Origin: Bog-756 sp963833585
Lineage (GTDB): Bacteria > Actinomycetota > Acidimicrobiia > Acidimicrobiales > RAAP-2
NCBI GenBank assembly: GCA_963833585.1
Contig: CAWHYF010000003.1
Location: forward strand, 561,281-625,280
Reading direction: 5' to 3'
Length of the DNA stretch: 64,000 nucleotides
Shown: positions 1-8,147 of the stretch, piece after piece
Layout of the letters: each line of letters starts with the position of its first letter
How positions within the stretch are numbered: the stretch's first letter is position 1
Program-made: the position numbers and the translations under genes
The notes under the pieces: generated by a model
What the model was told of the DNA's origin: nothing
The model's input: the letters and a program-made list of their open reading frames with translations, nothing else
Databases searched by the model: none

Positions 1-581
1 GGCGGGGAGGACGAGGAGGGCACCACGGTGATGTTGACGGCGAACTCGCCAGCCTTCAGCGCGCTGGTCTTCGCCGACGAGGCGCTTCCCGACTCGACCT
101 CCACCGTCCACTGCGCGTCCTTGGCCGTGAACACCGACCCGGTCAGGGTGACGGTGGTGGAGGGCGACCCCCCGGGCCCCCCGGTGATCGGCGTGGATCC
201 CGCCTGGACATTGCTCAGGGTGTACCCGGCGGATTGGAATTTGGCCTGATAGGCGGACGTCCCCGCCGCGGTCGACCCGGTGACCGCAAAGGCCACGTCC
301 CAGCGGTCGTCGGCGCCGCCGCCGCCGAGCACCCGGGAGGCTTCCGGCACCGGCACGCCGCTCGGGAATCCGGCCGGAAGCTGCCCGGAGGCCGCAGAGA
401 ACCGGTGGCCGAAGATGTTCCCGCTCACCCCGTGTCTGGAGACGTGCAGGCCACACGCCGAGAGCGAGAGCCCGATCGCCACGAGGGCCGGGCACCACCG
501 TGGAAGCCGACGGGGCCCTGTCGGCGGCGACTTGGCCCCGGCGACGGTCCCCGCCCCCGGTCCCGGGCTGATCCCTGCCAT
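1..581 (-). CDS. Putative secreted lipoprotein, C-terminus cut by window edge
   Basis: From the ATG at 581 an open frame of 193 codons runs off the left edge without a stop. AGGAGG at 589-594 sits 7 bases upstream and fixes the start. The N-terminus has an Arg-containing n-region, a hydrophobic core (PALVAIGLSLSA) and Cys43 in a lipobox reading L-S-A-C, so I infer export and lipid anchoring outside the membrane. The rest is rich in Gly, Ser, Thr and Val (for example STTVTLTGSVFTAKD), as in extracellular beta or disordered segments. No family is recognised and the function is unknown. It is separated by about 115 bases from the VOC gene, which reads the same way. Confidence 0.75.
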   Translation of the reverse strand, partial: MAGISPGPGAGTVAGAKSPPTGPRRLPRWCPALVAIGLSLSACGLHVSRHGVSGNIFGHRFSAASGQLPAGFPSGVPVPEASRVLGGGGADDRWDVAFAVTGSTAAGTSAYQAKFQSAGYTLSNVQAGSTPITGGPGGSPSTTVTLTGSVFTAKDAQWTVEVESGSASSAKTSALKAGEFAVNITVVPSSSSP

Positions 582-695
582 CAGGCAACCTCCTGGTGAT
601 GTCCGGCTGGGTCCGGACGGTGGATGAGCCCCGCGTCCGAACACGGTACCCGTCGCCATCCCTCGCCAGGTGGGATCACCCCGGGCCGAGGAAGG

Positions 696-1106
696 TCACG
701 GGGCCGCCCGACCCACCTCCTGGACCATCCAGGCATTGCCATCCGGATCGGCGAAGGTGAGGAACGATCCGTAGTCGAGGCGTTGGGGATCGGGCCCGGG
801 GACCTGCTGGCCGGAATCGAAATGGAAGATCTCGCTGACCTCGGTCCCCCGGCCGGTCAGTTCGGCCCGGGCCGCCTCGATGTCCTGGACCACCAGATGC
901 AGGCCTTCGAGGGTCCCGGCCGACCCGACGTTCTTCATCAGGGTGACCGAGCAGGCCGACCCGGGCGGTGTCATCTGGACCACCCGGAAGTCCTCCCCGG
1001 CCCGGTGGTCCACGTCGACCCCGAATCCCACCCCGTCCTGATAGAAGGCCTTGGCCCGGTCGACATCGGAGACCGGCACCACCACGAGTTGGAGCTTCCA
1101 GTCCAT
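696..1106 (-). CDS. VOC (glyoxalase/bleomycin-resistance fold) family protein
   Basis: This 136-residue protein has the length and pattern of a single-polypeptide VOC protein made of two beta-alpha-beta-beta-beta modules. The first opens with VVVPVSDVDRAKAFYQ and the second with LHLVVQDIEAARAEL; the C-terminal FADPDGNAWMVQE is the usual VOC ending. Family members bind a metal and act as lyases, dioxygenases or drug-binding proteins; the sequence does not tell which. GGGAGGA upstream of the ATG supports the start. It lies alone between the lipoprotein and the methyltransferase, with no operon partner that would hint at a substrate. Confidence 0.88.
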   Translation of the reverse strand: MDWKLQLVVVPVSDVDRAKAFYQDGVGFGVDVDHRAGEDFRVVQMTPPGSACSVTLMKNVGSAGTLEGLHLVVQDIEAARAELTGRGTEVSEIFHFDSGQQVPGPDPQRLDYGSFLTFADPDGNAWMVQEVGRAAP

Positions 1107-1200
1107 GAGCGTCTCCTCCCTGTCATCATCGACGTGTCCTCATCGACATGTCCTTGGCCGTCACCGGCCGCCCCGAACGTCGGTGACCCGAGCGACGGGT

Positions 1201-1920
1201 CTACGAGCACCGACGATAGGTGAAATAGGCCTTCACCGAGCTGTCGGTCGGAGATTCACCGCTGTCGCTGGCCTCCTCGAGCAGGGTGAACCTCTCCTCG
1301 AGGGCCGACTTGATCCGGGACAGGCTCACGCCCAGCTCGCCGATCACCTCGTGATGCAACTCGAACCGCCTTCCGCCCCGGTGCTCGAAGATCCTGATGT
1401 CCCACTCCGAGAGACCACCGTCGCCAGGGGTCACATCCATGATCAGGACGTGGTCGTCGAAGTCGAAGACCCATGGGGGTTCCTCCCCCAGGCGCCGGAG
1501 TTCCCCGATGGTGTTCACGTCGAAGATGAACAGCCCGTCATCCACCAAGTGGTCGTAGACGGCGTCGAACATCGAGCGCCAGGCCTCGAAGCTCAGCAGA
1601 TGGTTCACCGTGTCGAAGACGCAGATCACCACATCGAACCGCTCGTCGAGCCAGAAGTCTCCGATGTCGGCCTGCAACAGGCGGGCCGAGGGGACCTTTT
1701 CGCTGGCCACCGCCAACATGGCGGCGGATCCGTCCAGACCGGTCAGGGCCGGGAACTGGGTCAACTGGGCCAGGATGGACCCGGTCCCGCATCCGAGCTC
1801 GAGGATCGAGCTGGCCCGGGGGAGATGGCGCTCGATGCTCCGCAGGACTCGGCTCCCCCGGGGCCCGGGGTCGTCCATGGCGGCGTCGTAGAAGCGGGCG
1901 AAGTGGTCGTACGCGGGCAT
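1201..1920 (-). CDS. Class I SAM-dependent methyltransferase
   Basis: The protein has 239 residues. The SAM-binding motif I, ILELGCGTGS, is near residue 40, followed by an acidic motif II (LTGLDGSAAML) and motif IV (FDVVICVFDTVNHL), the order of a Rossmann-fold class I methyltransferase. The C-terminal half (WDIRIFEHRGGRRFELHHE) resembles the small-molecule methyltransferases of the DUF4942/methyltransf_25 kind, but the substrate cannot be named. The ATG at 1920 lies 3 bases after the stop of the nitronate monooxygenase gene, so the two are very likely one transcript and translationally linked. Confidence 0.88.
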   Translation of the reverse strand: MPAYDHFARFYDAAMDDPGPRGSRVLRSIERHLPRASSILELGCGTGSILAQLTQFPALTGLDGSAAMLAVASEKVPSARLLQADIGDFWLDERFDVVICVFDTVNHLLSFEAWRSMFDAVYDHLVDDGLFIFDVNTIGELRRLGEEPPWVFDFDDHVLIMDVTPGDGGLSEWDIRIFEHRGGRRFELHHEVIGELGVSLSRIKSALEERFTLLEEASDSGESPTDSSVKAYFTYRRCS

Positions 1921-1923
1921 CGG

Positions 1924-2898
1924 TCAGCCCGTCGGAGCCACGCCCGGGGCCGGCCGGGCACCGAGGACGTACCGGGCGGCCAGAGCAGCCAGCGTCTCCT
2001 CGCACTCGTCCCGGCAGGACCCGATGATCTCGGCGACCGGTCGGCTGGCCTCGATCCTCCCCGCCACCTGGCCACCGAGCGCGATCCCGGCCGACAGGTC
2101 CCCGCCGAAGTAGACGGCGCTGACGTCGCCGAACGAGGCCATGGCGTTGCGTTGGTGGTCGAACTCGAGGCCCTCGGTGTGGGTCGTCCGGAGCGCCCGC
2201 AGTGCCGGTGAGGTGTGGCTGTTGAGGAAGACGGTGTCGGTCTCGGCGGCGTCGATGATGGCCTGCTTCCAGTTGGCGTGCACCGGCGACTCGATAGACG
2301 ACACCATGGCGGTGCCGAGTTGTATGCCCTCGGCTCCGAGCGCCAGCGCCGCGGCCATGGTCCGGCCGTCGAGGAATCCCCCGGCCGCGATCACCGGCAG
2401 GTCGAAGGCCCGGGTCACGGCAGGGAGGAGGACCATGGAGGCCACCGGGCGGGGGTTCTTGAATCCTCCACCCTCGCCCCCTTCGACGATCAGGCCGTCG
2501 ACCCCGGCGGCCACCGCCTTCTCCGCCGCTCGCAGGGTGGGGACGACGTGGAACACGGTGAGCCCCGCGTCTTTCAGCTGCGAGGTGTAGCGGGTCGGGC
2601 TACCCGCCGAGGTGGTCACGAACCGCACTCCCTGGGCGATCACGAAGTCCACGATCTCCGTGGGGTCGGCCACGAAGGCCTGGGCGATGTTGACTCCGAA
2701 CGGCCGGACGGTCAGGTCCTTCATCCTGGCGATCTCGTCCCGGACGGCGTCGAGCTCGCCCGAGGAGGTCTCGATGATCCCCATGGCCCCGGCATTGGAC
2801 ACGGCGGAGGCCAGGCGGGAGCGGGCGATCCATCCCATCGGGGCCTGGACGATGGGGATCTCCACGCCGAGCAGCTCGGTCACTCGATTGGTCAGCAC
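1924..2898 (-). CDS. Nitronate monooxygenase / 2-nitropropane dioxygenase family flavoprotein
   Basis: This 324-residue TIM-barrel protein starts with the typical IPIVQAPMGWIA segment. It carries the FMN-phosphate region GGFLDGRTMAAALALGAEGIQLGTAM and the GGEGGGF loop of NPD-like enzymes. Family members oxidise nitronates or act as FMN-dependent enoyl reductases. It is class I-like in general pattern, but the true substrate is not evident. It is the first gene of a two-gene operon with the methyltransferase and is divergent from the desaturase gene across a 236-base intergenic region that should hold both promoters. Confidence 0.88.
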   Translation of the reverse strand: MLTNRVTELLGVEIPIVQAPMGWIARSRLASAVSNAGAMGIIETSSGELDAVRDEIARMKDLTVRPFGVNIAQAFVADPTEIVDFVIAQGVRFVTTSAGSPTRYTSQLKDAGLTVFHVVPTLRAAEKAVAAGVDGLIVEGGEGGGFKNPRPVASMVLLPAVTRAFDLPVIAAGGFLDGRTMAAALALGAEGIQLGTAMVSSIESPVHANWKQAIIDAAETDTVFLNSHTSPALRALRTTHTEGLEFDHQRNAMASFGDVSAVYFGGDLSAGIALGGQVAGRIEASRPVAEIIGSCRDECEETLAALAARYVLGARPAPGVAPTG

Positions 2899-3134
2899 AT
2901 CCGAATCTTGGCATGGCCGCGCTTCCCGACGGCTGGGCCGGGCCGCCGGTTCCCGCCTCTGGGCCGGGGCCGCCGGTGCGGGCCGGTCGGGACGGTCCGG
3001 GCCGGGGTCGGCGGGGCGCCGCCTCTCCCGACCGGGACGGGAGTAGGGTCGCTTTGATCACGTGACCCCCTGAGGACGTCGGGCAAGGCGGTGCATCGAG
3101 CGCCTAGGCGCTGCCGCACCTACCCGGAGGTCCC

Positions 3135-4076
3135 ATGGAGTCCTCGCTCGCCCCACCCCCACCGATGGCGGTGGCCGACCCCTGCCGGCCCGACGACCCG
3201 GTCGTGGTCCACGCCAGCCAGAAGCTGATCACCGTGGGCATCGTGGCCGGACCGGCGGTGGCGCTGGCCATCGTCATCCCGCTGCTGTGGGGACACGCCG
3301 TCAACCTCTCCGACCTGGTCGTCGGTGTCGTCTTCTACCTGCTGACCGGATTCGGGATCACCATCGGCTTCCACCGCCTCTTCACCCACCGCGCCTTCGG
3401 ACCTCGCCGCACCCTGAAGATCGTCCTGGCCGTACTGGGGTCGATGGCCGTGGAGGGTTCGCTGACCAGCTGGGTGGCGACCCACCGTCGGCACCACATG
3501 TACAGCGACGCTCCCGGCGATCCCCACTCACCCCATCGCTACGGCGACCGCGGCACCGCGCTCCTGCGCGGCCTGGCCTTCTCCCACGTGGGCTGGCTGT
3601 TCGTCTCGGACGCGTCCAGCGCCGCCCGCTACGCCCCCGACATGCTGCGGGACCGGGACATCCAGCGCATCGACCGGCTGTTCCCCGTGCTGGCGGTGGC
3701 GTCCCTGGCCCTCCCCCTGGGGATCGGCTACCTCCTGTCCGGCACCCTGGCCGGGGCCCTCACCGCGTTGCTGTGGGCCGGCCTGGTGCGCATGGCCCTC
3801 CTCCACCATGTCACCTGGTCGGTCAACTCCCTGTGCCACACGTTCGGACGACGCCCGGAAGGGACCGCCGATCGGAGTACCAATCTCTGGGTGCTGGCCG
3901 TGATCTCGCTCGGGGACAGCTGGCACAACATCCACCACGCCCACCCCTCGTGGGCCCGCCACGGGGCCCGACCGGGAATGATCGACCCTTCGGCGTGGCT
4001 GATCCGCCGCTTCGAGCATCTGGGCTGGGCCACCCGGGTCCGCTGGCCCCGGCTGCCGACAACGGTCAGCGGGTAG
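3135..4076 (+). CDS. Membrane fatty-acyl-CoA desaturase (delta-9 type)
   Basis: The protein has 313 residues, with the three histidine boxes of di-iron membrane desaturases: HRLFTH (about 81-86), HRRHH (about 119-123) and HNIHHAHP (about 260-267). Hydrophobic pairs flank them (VGIVAGPAVALAIVIPLL, LVVGVVFYLLTGFGI, and two near 180-220), consistent with four membrane crossings and the catalytic site on the cytosolic face. Length and motifs match the stearoyl-CoA desaturase group that introduces a cis double bond for membrane fluidity. GGAGG at 3126-3130 supports the ATG. Its end overlaps the convergent DUF2277 gene by 11 bases. Cold or redox control cannot be read from the sequence. Confidence 0.93.
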   Translation: MESSLAPPPPMAVADPCRPDDPVVVHASQKLITVGIVAGPAVALAIVIPLLWGHAVNLSDLVVGVVFYLLTGFGITIGFHRLFTHRAFGPRRTLKIVLAVLGSMAVEGSLTSWVATHRRHHMYSDAPGDPHSPHRYGDRGTALLRGLAFSHVGWLFVSDASSAARYAPDMLRDRDIQRIDRLFPVLAVASLALPLGIGYLLSGTLAGALTALLWAGLVRMALLHHVTWSVNSLCHTFGRRPEGTADRSTNLWVLAVISLGDSWHNIHHAHPSWARHGARPGMIDPSAWLIRRFEHLGWATRVRWPRLPTTVSG

Positions 4077-4320
4077 CAGCCGCCCGTCGTCGCAGGGGTG
4101 GAAGGGTCGGGGGCGGCTGCCGCCGAGCCGGGAGTTCGGCCAGCAGCCGGGCCGTGGCCCCGGCGACCTCCCGCACGGCCCGCTCGAACGCCTCCTCGGT
4201 CTGCGCCGAGGTGGTCTGGACACCGCTGATCTTGCGGACATACTGCCGCGCGGCTGCCTCCACCTCGTCATCGGTGGGCGGCGGCACGAGGCCACGGAGG
4301 GTGGTGATATTCCGGCACAT
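4066..4320 (-). CDS. DUF2277 family protein
   Basis: This 84-residue protein begins MCRNITTLRGLVPPPTDDE and continues with ARQYVRKISG, followed by an Ala/Arg-rich amphipathic helix. That N-terminal MCRNI motif and the TxDE(V/I) spacing are the signature of the small, uncharacterised DUF2277 family common in Actinomycetota. The function is unknown. The basic C-terminus (PPLRRRAAATR) extends slightly past the usual domain and overlaps the 3' end of the convergent desaturase gene by 11 bases. Confidence 0.82.
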   Translation of the reverse strand: MCRNITTLRGLVPPPTDDEVEAAARQYVRKISGVQTTSAQTEEAFERAVREVAGATARLLAELPARRQPPPTLPPLRRRAAATR

Positions 4321-4385
4321 ACCCCCAGGTTAGGCCCAGCAACCGACCGGAGCACGACCAGCCCTGCACCGGGGTCCAGCTCCGG

Positions 4386-5378
4386 TCAGGGGAGCAGGTC
4401 CTGGACCTCGTCCCGCTCCGCCTCGAGCTCCTCGGTGGTGATTCGGATGCGTTCGGTGGCGAACTCGTCGTGGGACAGACCCTCCACCACCGTCCATCCA
4501 CCGAGGCCGTTGGTGCGCACCGGGAAACCGAATTGCAGGCCCGGGGGAATCCCGTACTCGCCGTGGGACACCACGGCGAGCGAGGTGAAGTCGTCACCCG
4601 GGGTAGCCGTGCGGATGCTGTTCACCGAGTCGACCGCGGCATTGGCCGCCGAGGCTGCCGACGAGAGGCCGCGGGCCTCGATGACGGCCGCTCCCCGTTT
4701 CTGGACCGTGTTGATGAAGTCACCCTGGAGCCAGGAGGTGTCGTCGATGACCTGCGGGGCCGGCTTGCCGGCGATCAGGGCATGGGCGAAGTCAGGGAAC
4801 TGGGTCGCCGAGTGGTTGCCCCAGATGGCGGTGCTGGAGACCGCCGAAACCGGCGCCCCGGACTTCGAGGCCAGCTGGCTCTTGGCCCGGTTCTCGTCGA
4901 GGCGGGTCATGGCGAACCACCGGTCCGCGGGCACCTCCGGCGCGTTCGACCGGGCGATCAGGCAGTTGGTGTTGCAGGGGTTTCCGACCACCAGCACGCG
5001 CACGTCGGTGGCGGCGTTGGCCGCGATGGCCCGCCCCTGGGGACCGAAGATCCCCCCGTTGACGGTCAGTAGGTCGCCTCGCTCCATACCGGCCTTGCGG
5101 GGTATGGACCCGACGAGCAGCGCCCACGACGTCCCGTCGAAGGCGGTGTCGAGATCCGTGGTGGTGATGATGTCGCTGACCAGGGGGAATGAGCAGTCAT
5201 CGATCTCCATGACCACACCCTCGAGTGCCTTCATCCCAGGCTCGATCTCGAGGAGGCGGAGGACCACCGGCTGGTCGGGACCAAGCAGTTGGCCCGAGCC
5301 GATGCGGAACAGCAAGGCGTAGCCGATCTGGCCGGCGGCCCCGGTGACGGTGACGTGGACGGGAGATTTGGCTGCCAT
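4386..5378 (-). CDS. mdh: Malate dehydrogenase (NAD-dependent, 2-subgroup)
   Basis: The protein has 330 residues. GAAGQIGYALLFRI near the N-terminus is the NAD-binding glycine motif. NPCNTNCLIA, the catalytic loop TRLDENRAKSQLA and WGNHSATQFPDF with the active-site His identify a cytosolic-type malate dehydrogenase rather than a lactate dehydrogenase. It interconverts malate and oxaloacetate in the citric acid cycle, which fits the presence of sucCD 9 kb away. The glycine-rich P-loop and the Arg residues that grip substrate (about 90-170) are intact. It is a single gene with no coupled neighbour; clpP follows on the same strand after 93 bases. Confidence 0.96.
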   Translation of the reverse strand: MAAKSPVHVTVTGAAGQIGYALLFRIGSGQLLGPDQPVVLRLLEIEPGMKALEGVVMEIDDCSFPLVSDIITTTDLDTAFDGTSWALLVGSIPRKAGMERGDLLTVNGGIFGPQGRAIAANAATDVRVLVVGNPCNTNCLIARSNAPEVPADRWFAMTRLDENRAKSQLASKSGAPVSAVSSTAIWGNHSATQFPDFAHALIAGKPAPQVIDDTSWLQGDFINTVQKRGAAVIEARGLSSAASAANAAVDSVNSIRTATPGDDFTSLAVVSHGEYGIPPGLQFGFPVRTNGLGGWTVVEGLSHDEFATERIRITTEELEAERDEVQDLLP

Positions 5379-5471
5379 GGGGCCGAGGCTAATCGGACCG
5401 TTTCGGTGGGTCGAACCTGGACCGGTGAGCCGGTCGGCGCCGGCCCGGGCGGGCCGATCAGCGGCGACAGG

Positions 5472-6104
5472 TCAGCCGACCGCTCCGACCAGAGGGGGCG
5501 CCGACAGACCCCGCCGGGGTTCGACGATCCCGTCGATCAGCCCGTAGGCCATGGCTTCCCCAGGGGTCATGAAGTAGTCCCGGTCGATGTCGGATGCCAC
5601 CTGCTCCACCGATCGCCCGCTGTGGTGGGCGATGATCTCCGCCATGCGTCGGGTGAGGGCCAGCACCTCCCTCAGCTGGATCTCCATGTCGCTCGGAGCC
5701 CCCCGGGTGCCGGCACTCCCCTGGTGGATCATGATCCGGGCGTTGGGCAGCGCCAGACGCTTGCCGGGCGCACCCCCGCACAGCACCATGGCCGCCGCCG
5801 ACATCCCCATGCCGACGCAGATGGTGGACACGTCCGGACGAACGTGTTGGATGACGTCGTAGATGGCCATGCCGGCGTAGGCCACCCCGCCCGGTGAGTT
5901 GATGTACAGCGAGATGTCCTTCTCGGGGTCTTGGGCCTCGAGGTAGAGCATCTGGGAGATGATCAGATTGGCCACCTGGTCGTCGACCTCCTGGCCCAGG
6001 AAGACGATCCGCTCGCGCAGGAGCAGGGAGAAGATGTCGAAGGCCCGCTCACCCCGGCTGGACTCCTCGAGGACGGTGGGCACCAGGGTGTGGGCAAGGG
6101 TCAT
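5472..6104 (-). CDS. clpP: ATP-dependent Clp protease proteolytic subunit, catalytically intact
   Basis: I take the ATG at 6104, preceded by GGGAGG with a 6-base spacer, giving 210 residues; a longer frame to 6161 exists but has no ribosome site. The ClpP fold is clear: LYINSPGG, then catalytic Ser102 in VGMGMSAAAM, His127 in ARIMIHQ, and Asp176 in DRDYFMTPGEAMAYGLID, so the triad is complete. The Ser motif is GMGMSAA rather than the common GQAASM, marking a divergent paralogue. It would form the proteolytic barrel with ClpC or ClpX. It is divergent from an XRE regulator and a degenerate ClpP paralogue across a palindrome at 6160-6185. Confidence 0.95.
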   Translation of the reverse strand: MTLAHTLVPTVLEESSRGERAFDIFSLLLRERIVFLGQEVDDQVANLIISQMLYLEAQDPEKDISLYINSPGGVAYAGMAIYDVIQHVRPDVSTICVGMGMSAAAMVLCGGAPGKRLALPNARIMIHQGSAGTRGAPSDMEIQLREVLALTRRMAEIIAHHSGRSVEQVASDIDRDYFMTPGEAMAYGLIDGIVEPRRGLSAPPLVGAVG

Positions 6105-6159
6105 CGAATTCCTCCCGGCTGATCCGGCGCCGGACGCTCCGACCCGGAATACATCGACC

Positions 6160-6185
6160 ATGATATCTCATGTTTGAGATATCAT
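6160..6185. promoter_or_regulatory. Perfect palindrome, likely operator between clpP and the XRE gene
   Basis: ATGATATCTCA and TGAGATATCAT form a perfect 11-base inverted repeat around TGTT. It lies 55 bases upstream of the clpP start and 71 bases upstream of the XRE start, in an otherwise G+C-rich region, and is strikingly A+T-rich. XRE-family regulators bind such dyads, and the nearest candidate is the HTH gene at 6257. I infer autoregulation and control of both divergent units. Binding is not demonstrated by sequence alone. Confidence 0.6.
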
Positions 6186-6189
6186 GGTG

Positions 6190-6251
6190 GGCGATATCGT
6201 CGGTCGGCAGGAGGAGGGTCGGCGATATCGTCGGCCGGCAGGAGGAGGGCG
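6190..6251. repeat. 31-bp tandem duplication carrying two copies of a ribosome-binding site
   Basis: Two adjacent copies (6190-6220 and 6221-6251) share GGCGATATCGTCGG, then GGCAGGAGGAGGG, differing at only a few positions. Each copy contains a GATATC core similar to the palindrome upstream and a strong GGAGGAGG site. The second copy sits just before the ATG of the XRE gene. The duplication looks recent and may double an operator half-site or lengthen the leader. Confidence 0.75.
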
Positions 6252-6256
6252 ATCAG

Positions 6257-6535
6257 ATGAGCGAACGGCGCCACCCCACGGTGTTCCCGGGCTTTCGGGA
6301 GATGTCCGAGCGCCGCCGGGCGCTGAGCGACGAGTTGGTGGAGCGGCGCCGTGCCCTCGGGCTGTCCCAGACCCAGGTGGCGGCCCGGATGGGCACCTCC
6401 CAGTCCGCGGTGGCTCGGCTGGAGACCGGGACGTCGGACGTCCTCATGTCGACGGTCGACCGGTATGCCACCGCCATCGGCTGGAGGTTGGAATGGTCGC
6501 TGGCGGGGCCCGACGACCCGGGAACGCCGACGTGA
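6257..6535 (+). CDS. XRE-family helix-turn-helix transcriptional regulator
   Basis: The protein has 92 residues. The HTH spans about 27-83: ELVERRRALGLSQTQVAARMGTSQSAVARLETG is a textbook XRE/Cro pattern (LSQ..(V/L)A..(M/L)G.(S/T)QS.(V/I)(A/S)RLE). There is no sensor domain. GGAGGAGGG at 6241-6249 fixes the ATG. Its stop overlaps the GTG of the ClpP-like gene by GTGA, so the two are translationally coupled. In Streptomyces, XRE regulators of the ClgR/PopR type control clp genes; this protein is shorter, but its placement suggests a comparable job. An antitoxin role is possible but no toxin gene is adjacent. Confidence 0.9.
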   Translation: MSERRHPTVFPGFREMSERRRALSDELVERRRALGLSQTQVAARMGTSQSAVARLETGTSDVLMSTVDRYATAIGWRLEWSLAGPDDPGTPT

Positions 6536-7164
6536 GCGCGCCGGGTTGGCCCCCCACCGGCGCCGGAGCATGGTCCGGGCCGGGCGACCCCGCCCTGTGG
6601 ATGCGGGCCCACCTGTTCGACCGACGGGTCGTGCTCCTCGACGGCCTGCTCGACGACGCCCGCACCAACCAGGTGGCCACCGACCTGATGACGCTGGATG
6701 CCACCGGCGACGGCGCCGTCGATCTGCACATCGACTGCCCCGGCGGTTCGACCGGTGCGGCACTGGCCCTGATGGACGTCATCGACCTGCTCGGGGTCAC
6801 GGTGCGGGCCTGGTGCACCGGGCAGGCGGTGGGGCCCGCCGTCGGGGTGCTGGCCGTGTGCCACCACGGCACCATGTCGGCCCATGCCCGGCTCCACCTC
6901 ATCGAACCGACCGTCGGGTTCGAGGGGAGCACCCGCCACCTCCAGCAGCAGGCCGAGGCCCATGCGGCCCAGTGGGCGACGTTCTGCGACCGTCTGGCCG
7001 AGGCCACCGGCCGGCCGGTCGGGGTGATCCGGGAGGACACCGCTCGGGGACGGTTCCTCACGGCGTCGGAGGCCGTGGCCTACGGCGTGGTGGACGTGGT
7101 GGCCCCCCCGAAGAGCCGCATCCTGCCGCTCCCCGGCCCTCCCATCGGATTCCGGCCCCGCTGA
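6532..7164 (+). CDS. ClpP-fold paralogue lacking all three catalytic residues (ClpR-like)
   Basis: From the GTG at 6532 the protein has 210 residues, the same length as the intact ClpP next to it. The fold is recognisable: DLHIDCPGGSTGAALALMDVI matches LYINSPGG, CTGQAVGPAVGVLAVC matches the nucleophile helix, and ARGRFLTASEAVAYGVVD matches the C-terminal motif. Aligned to the neighbour, the Ser is Gly101, the His is Ile124 and the Asp is Gly173, so it cannot be a serine protease by the known mechanism. Catalytically dead ClpR subunits that assemble with active ClpP are known in cyanobacteria, plastids and apicomplexans. A structural partner for the divergent ClpP is my inference. Confidence 0.88.
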   Translation: MSAPGWPPTGAGAWSGPGDPALWMRAHLFDRRVVLLDGLLDDARTNQVATDLMTLDATGDGAVDLHIDCPGGSTGAALALMDVIDLLGVTVRAWCTGQAVGPAVGVLAVCHHGTMSAHARLHLIEPTVGFEGSTRHLQQQAEAHAAQWATFCDRLAEATGRPVGVIREDTARGRFLTASEAVAYGVVDVVAPPKSRILPLPGPPIGFRPR

Positions 7165-7173
7165 GCCCCGGGT

Positions 7174-7206
7174 CCACCGGCCCGGGCCGAAGCCCGGGTC
7201 CGGTGG
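7174..7206. terminator. Bidirectional hairpin between the clpR-like gene and metF
   Basis: CCACCGGCCCGGGC (7174-7187) pairs with GCCCGGG-T-CCGGTGG (7192-7206), giving about 14 base pairs with one bulge and a 4-base CGAA loop. It sits between two convergent genes, within 10 bases of the clpR-like stop and 1 base before the metF stop. No U-tract follows in either direction, so it is a terminator or mRNA 3'-end stabiliser by position only. Confidence 0.6.
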
Positions 7207-7207
7207 G

Positions 7208-8071
7208 TCAGGGTCCGGCCAGACCCAGGGCGGAGTAGATCTCCCGGGTGGCGTTGGATCGGTTGAGGGTGTAGAAGTGCAGCCCGGGCACGCCGGCGGC
7301 CAGCAGCTGCTCGCACAGCTCGGTGGCCACCGCCACCCCCTCCCGTCGGACCCCTTCGGGCCCATCCCGACGATCGGCCTCCGCCAGCCGTTCCACCATC
7401 CAGGGCGGTACGGCCGCTCCCATGGTGGCCATGCGGGGGATGGACGACAGGCTGGTGACCGGCATGATGCCCGGCAGCACCGGCTTGTCCACACCCCGCG
7501 CGGCCAGCTCGGCCACCAGGCCGGTGAACTCGGAGGCCTCGAAGAAGAACTGGGACACGGCGAAGTCGGCCCGAGCGAGCTTGGCGGCCAGGTGGTCACG
7601 GTCCGAGACCGGATCGGAGGACAGCGGATGGCACCCCGGCTGTGCGGCCACACCCACCGAGAATCCCCCGACCGCCTGGGCCAATTCCACCAGTTCCGAA
7701 GCGTGATGCAGCTCCCCCGGCCCCTCGCTGGGGTCGGTGGGCGGGTCGCCGCCCAGGGCCATCAGGTTCTCCACGCCCGCCATCCGGTAGGCCACGAGGA
7801 TCTCGGCCAGTTCCAGCCGGGTGTGGGCCACACAGATCAGGTGGGCCATGGGCACCAGGGTGGTGGTCCGTAGCATCCCGGTGACCAGGTCAAAGGTGCG
7901 TTGCCGGGACTCGGCCCCACCCCGGTAGGTGACCGACACGAACGACGGCCCCAGCGGCTCGAGCTCCCGGAGGGTCCGGACCAGGGTGGCCTGCTCCGCG
8001 TCCGACTTCGGCGGAAAGAACTCGAACGAGTAGGTCCTCCCCTTGGCCAGGAGATCGGCGATGCGGGTCAT
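7208..8071 (-). CDS. metF: 5,10-methylenetetrahydrofolate reductase
   Basis: The protein has 287 residues. YSFEFFPPKSDAE near the N-terminus carries the catalytic Glu of the MTHFR barrel. NLMALGGDPP is the FAD-binding loop, and SQFFFEASEF plus PGIMPVTS complete the pattern. It reduces methylene-THF to methyl-THF for methionine synthesis. The end (HFYTLNRSNATREIYSALGL) is the canonical MTHFR C-terminus. folD, a second one-carbon enzyme, lies 1.3 kb upstream on the same strand. A riboswitch was looked for upstream and not seen. Confidence 0.95.
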   Translation of the reverse strand: MTRIADLLAKGRTYSFEFFPPKSDAEQATLVRTLRELEPLGPSFVSVTYRGGAESRQRTFDLVTGMLRTTTLVPMAHLICVAHTRLELAEILVAYRMAGVENLMALGGDPPTDPSEGPGELHHASELVELAQAVGGFSVGVAAQPGCHPLSSDPVSDRDHLAAKLARADFAVSQFFFEASEFTGLVAELAARGVDKPVLPGIMPVTSLSSIPRMATMGAAVPPWMVERLAEADRRDGPEGVRREGVAVATELCEQLLAAGVPGLHFYTLNRSNATREIYSALGLAGP

Positions 8072-8147
8072 GGGCGCACCAGCCTACCGTCGGATACCGC
8101 GTTCGTCCCGGTGGGGCCGACCGGGTCGGGTGGCCGGGGGCAGGGGC

